This document shows, piece by piece, positions 6,753 to 7,870 of a stretch of DNA of 7,870 bases (its first letter is position 1; each line of letters starts with the position of its first letter). The position numbers and the translations under genes are program-made. This stretch comes from Flavobacterium sp. (GTDB lineage: Bacteria > Bacteroidota > Bacteroidia > Flavobacteriales > Flavobacteriaceae), in the NCBI GenBank assembly GCA_012032075.1, contig JAAURU010000160.1, positions 1 to 7,870 of the forward strand. The letters are read 5' to 3'. The notes under the pieces were generated by a model, which was not told the origin of the DNA, did no database searches, and worked only from the letters and a program-made list of their open reading frames with translations.

Positions 6753-7870
6753 TTATTTAATTTGGTTTCCTTGTTTATCAAAGAAATGATATTCAAGATA
6801 CGTGTAAGCGTCACGTGGTATGATTTTCACCCATTTTTTATGTTCAAAAAACCATTTTGAACGTATTGATGGAAAACCTTTCTCAAGGTATGCTGCCACA
6901 AAAGGATGTGCATTTAACACCACTTTTTTATGGACTTTTATAATTCTTTCTAGGTCAGCCGTTATTTTGTCAATAATTAAGATAGGAGCTTCAATTTCCC
7001 CATTTTCATTAGGGTCTTCTTCTCTAGTTTTAATATTAACTTCAGGTCTAACTCTTTGTCTAGTAATTTGAATTAATCCAAATTTACTAGGAGGCAAGAT
7101 TTTATGCTTGGCCTTATCGTCACTCATTTCTTCTCTTAGGAAATCATATAATTGTTTTCTATTTTCTGCATTTTGCATGTCAATAAAATCGACAACTATA
7201 ATTCCTCCCATGTCTCGCAAACGAAGTTGCCTAGCTATTTCAGCAGCAGCAATCATGTTTACTTCTAGTGCAGTATTTTCTTGGCTTAGAGCTTTATTAG
7301 AACGGTTTCCACTATTTACATCAATTACATGTAAAGCTTCTGTGTGTTCAATAATTAAATATGCACCTTTACTCATGGAAACTGTTTTTCCAAAAGAGGT
7401 TTTTATCTGTCTTTCTATATGATATTTCTCAAAAAGAGGAAGATCTTTAGACTGATAGTGTTTTACGATAGACACTTTATCAGGAGCTATTTCTTGCACA
7501 TAGTCCTTCGTTTGAATGTATAATTCTTCATCATCAATATGAATACTTGTAAAAGTATCATTGAAAATATCTCTTAACATTGAGGAAGCTTTATTGAGCT
7601 CTCCTAATACTTTTGATGGATGATGAGCGTTTTGCAGCTTTTTACACATACTTACCCATCTTTCTAATAAAAGTTGGATATCTTTATCTAGTTCAGCTAC
7701 TTTTCTGCCTTCAGCTACTGTTCTCACAATAACTCCAAAACCTTTTGGTCGAATAGATTGAACCAGTCTTTTTAGTCTGTCTTTTTCTTCTTTAGAATCT
7801 ATTTTTGAGAAATAGAACTCTGTCAGAGAAAGGAACTAAAACCACATATCTACCAGCTAATGAAATCTCA
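6753..7870 (-). CDS. rng: Rne/Rng-family ribonuclease (RNase E/G), 5' end outside the window, two apparent frameshifts near the edge
   Basis: This is an endoribonuclease of the RNase E/G family, which processes rRNA and decays mRNA in the cytoplasm. About 373 C-terminal residues are visible; the start and the N-terminal S1 part lie beyond 7870. Recognisable family stretches include SIRPKGFGVIVRTVAEGRKV, HVIDVNSGNRS, IARQLRLRDMGGIIVVDFID and SKFGLIQITRQRVRPEV. The two catalytic, metal-binding aspartates (E. coli RNase E D303 and D346) correspond to codons at 7320-7322 and 7188-7190. The CPxC zinc-link cysteines expected after QRVRPEV are absent; the region reads KTREEDPNENGEIEAP instead. The frame is disturbed at 7802-7806 and 7816-7817. 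A GTG near 7727 lies inside the conserved GFGVIVRTVAEGR stretch and is not the true start. The gene converges on the surface-protein gene across a shared terminator. Confidence 0.93.
7802..7817 (-). other. Two apparent one-base losses in RNase E/G
   Basis: On the plus strand these are the T5 run at 7802-7806 and the AA at 7816-7817. As written, the minus-strand frame from the window edge (EISLAGRYVVLVPFSDRV) soon meets a stop. Adding one base to each run gives DRVSISQKIDSKEEKDRL, matching the SQKI motif I recall for flavobacterial homologues, and joins the downstream frame. A single extra base in this stretch would also restore the frame but would lose that motif. Confidence 0.7.

Noticed and set aside
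6820..7422. Plus-strand open frames opposite the RNase E/G gene
   Set aside because: They lie wholly antisense to a well-conserved gene and their translations show no recognisable domains.
1..7870. CRISPR arrays, insertion sequences, tRNA or rRNA genes, phage or defence genes
   Set aside because: No regularly spaced direct repeats, transposase-like frames, RNA-gene signatures or defence-type domains were seen; the window is almost fully occupied by three identified genes plus the regulator.

Overview
The window looks like chromosomal DNA from a Bacteroidota bacterium, most likely a Flavobacteriaceae member close to Flavobacterium. It is strongly AT-rich and start sites lack clear Shine-Dalgarno sequences. 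It carries a type IX secretion (T9SS) C-terminal sorting domain, a propeller/Y_Y_Y sensor kinase of a kind common in this phylum, and a flavobacterial-type RNase E/G.

Layout. Bases 3-86 may be the last codons of an upstream gene. Bases 87-2996 encode a large LytS-type sensor histidine kinase: signal peptide, long beta-propeller ectodomain, Y_Y_Y domain, one membrane helix, His_kinase and HATPase domains. Forty bases later, 3037-3788 encodes its likely partner, a LytTR-type response regulator, and a good intrinsic terminator follows (3819-3845). Bases 3885-6692 encode a secreted mosaic surface protein: N-terminal cysteine-containing beta domain, FN3-like domain, jelly-roll-like domain, right-handed beta-helix and T9SS sorting tail. 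A bidirectional terminator (about 6716-6751) separates it from a convergent RNase E/G gene on the minus strand (6753 to beyond 7870), whose 5' part is outside the window.

How the genes relate. The kinase and regulator form a plausible two-component pair: an envelope signal read by the propeller/Y_Y_Y region would lead to phosphorylation of D54 of the regulator, which binds DNA through LytTR. The adjacent surface protein could be a target, but only proximity suggests this. RNase E/G is an unrelated housekeeping RNA-processing enzyme.

The most striking feature is six apparent one-base losses, all in homopolymer runs (A4, C4, A7, T6, and a T5 and an AA run as read on the plus strand). They break the kinase three times, the regulator once and RNase E/G twice. 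Restoring one base at each site rebuilds full-length, family-consistent proteins, so I read them as sequencing or assembly errors rather than biology. I do not see a previously undescribed system; the genes are recognisable families in an ordinary arrangement.
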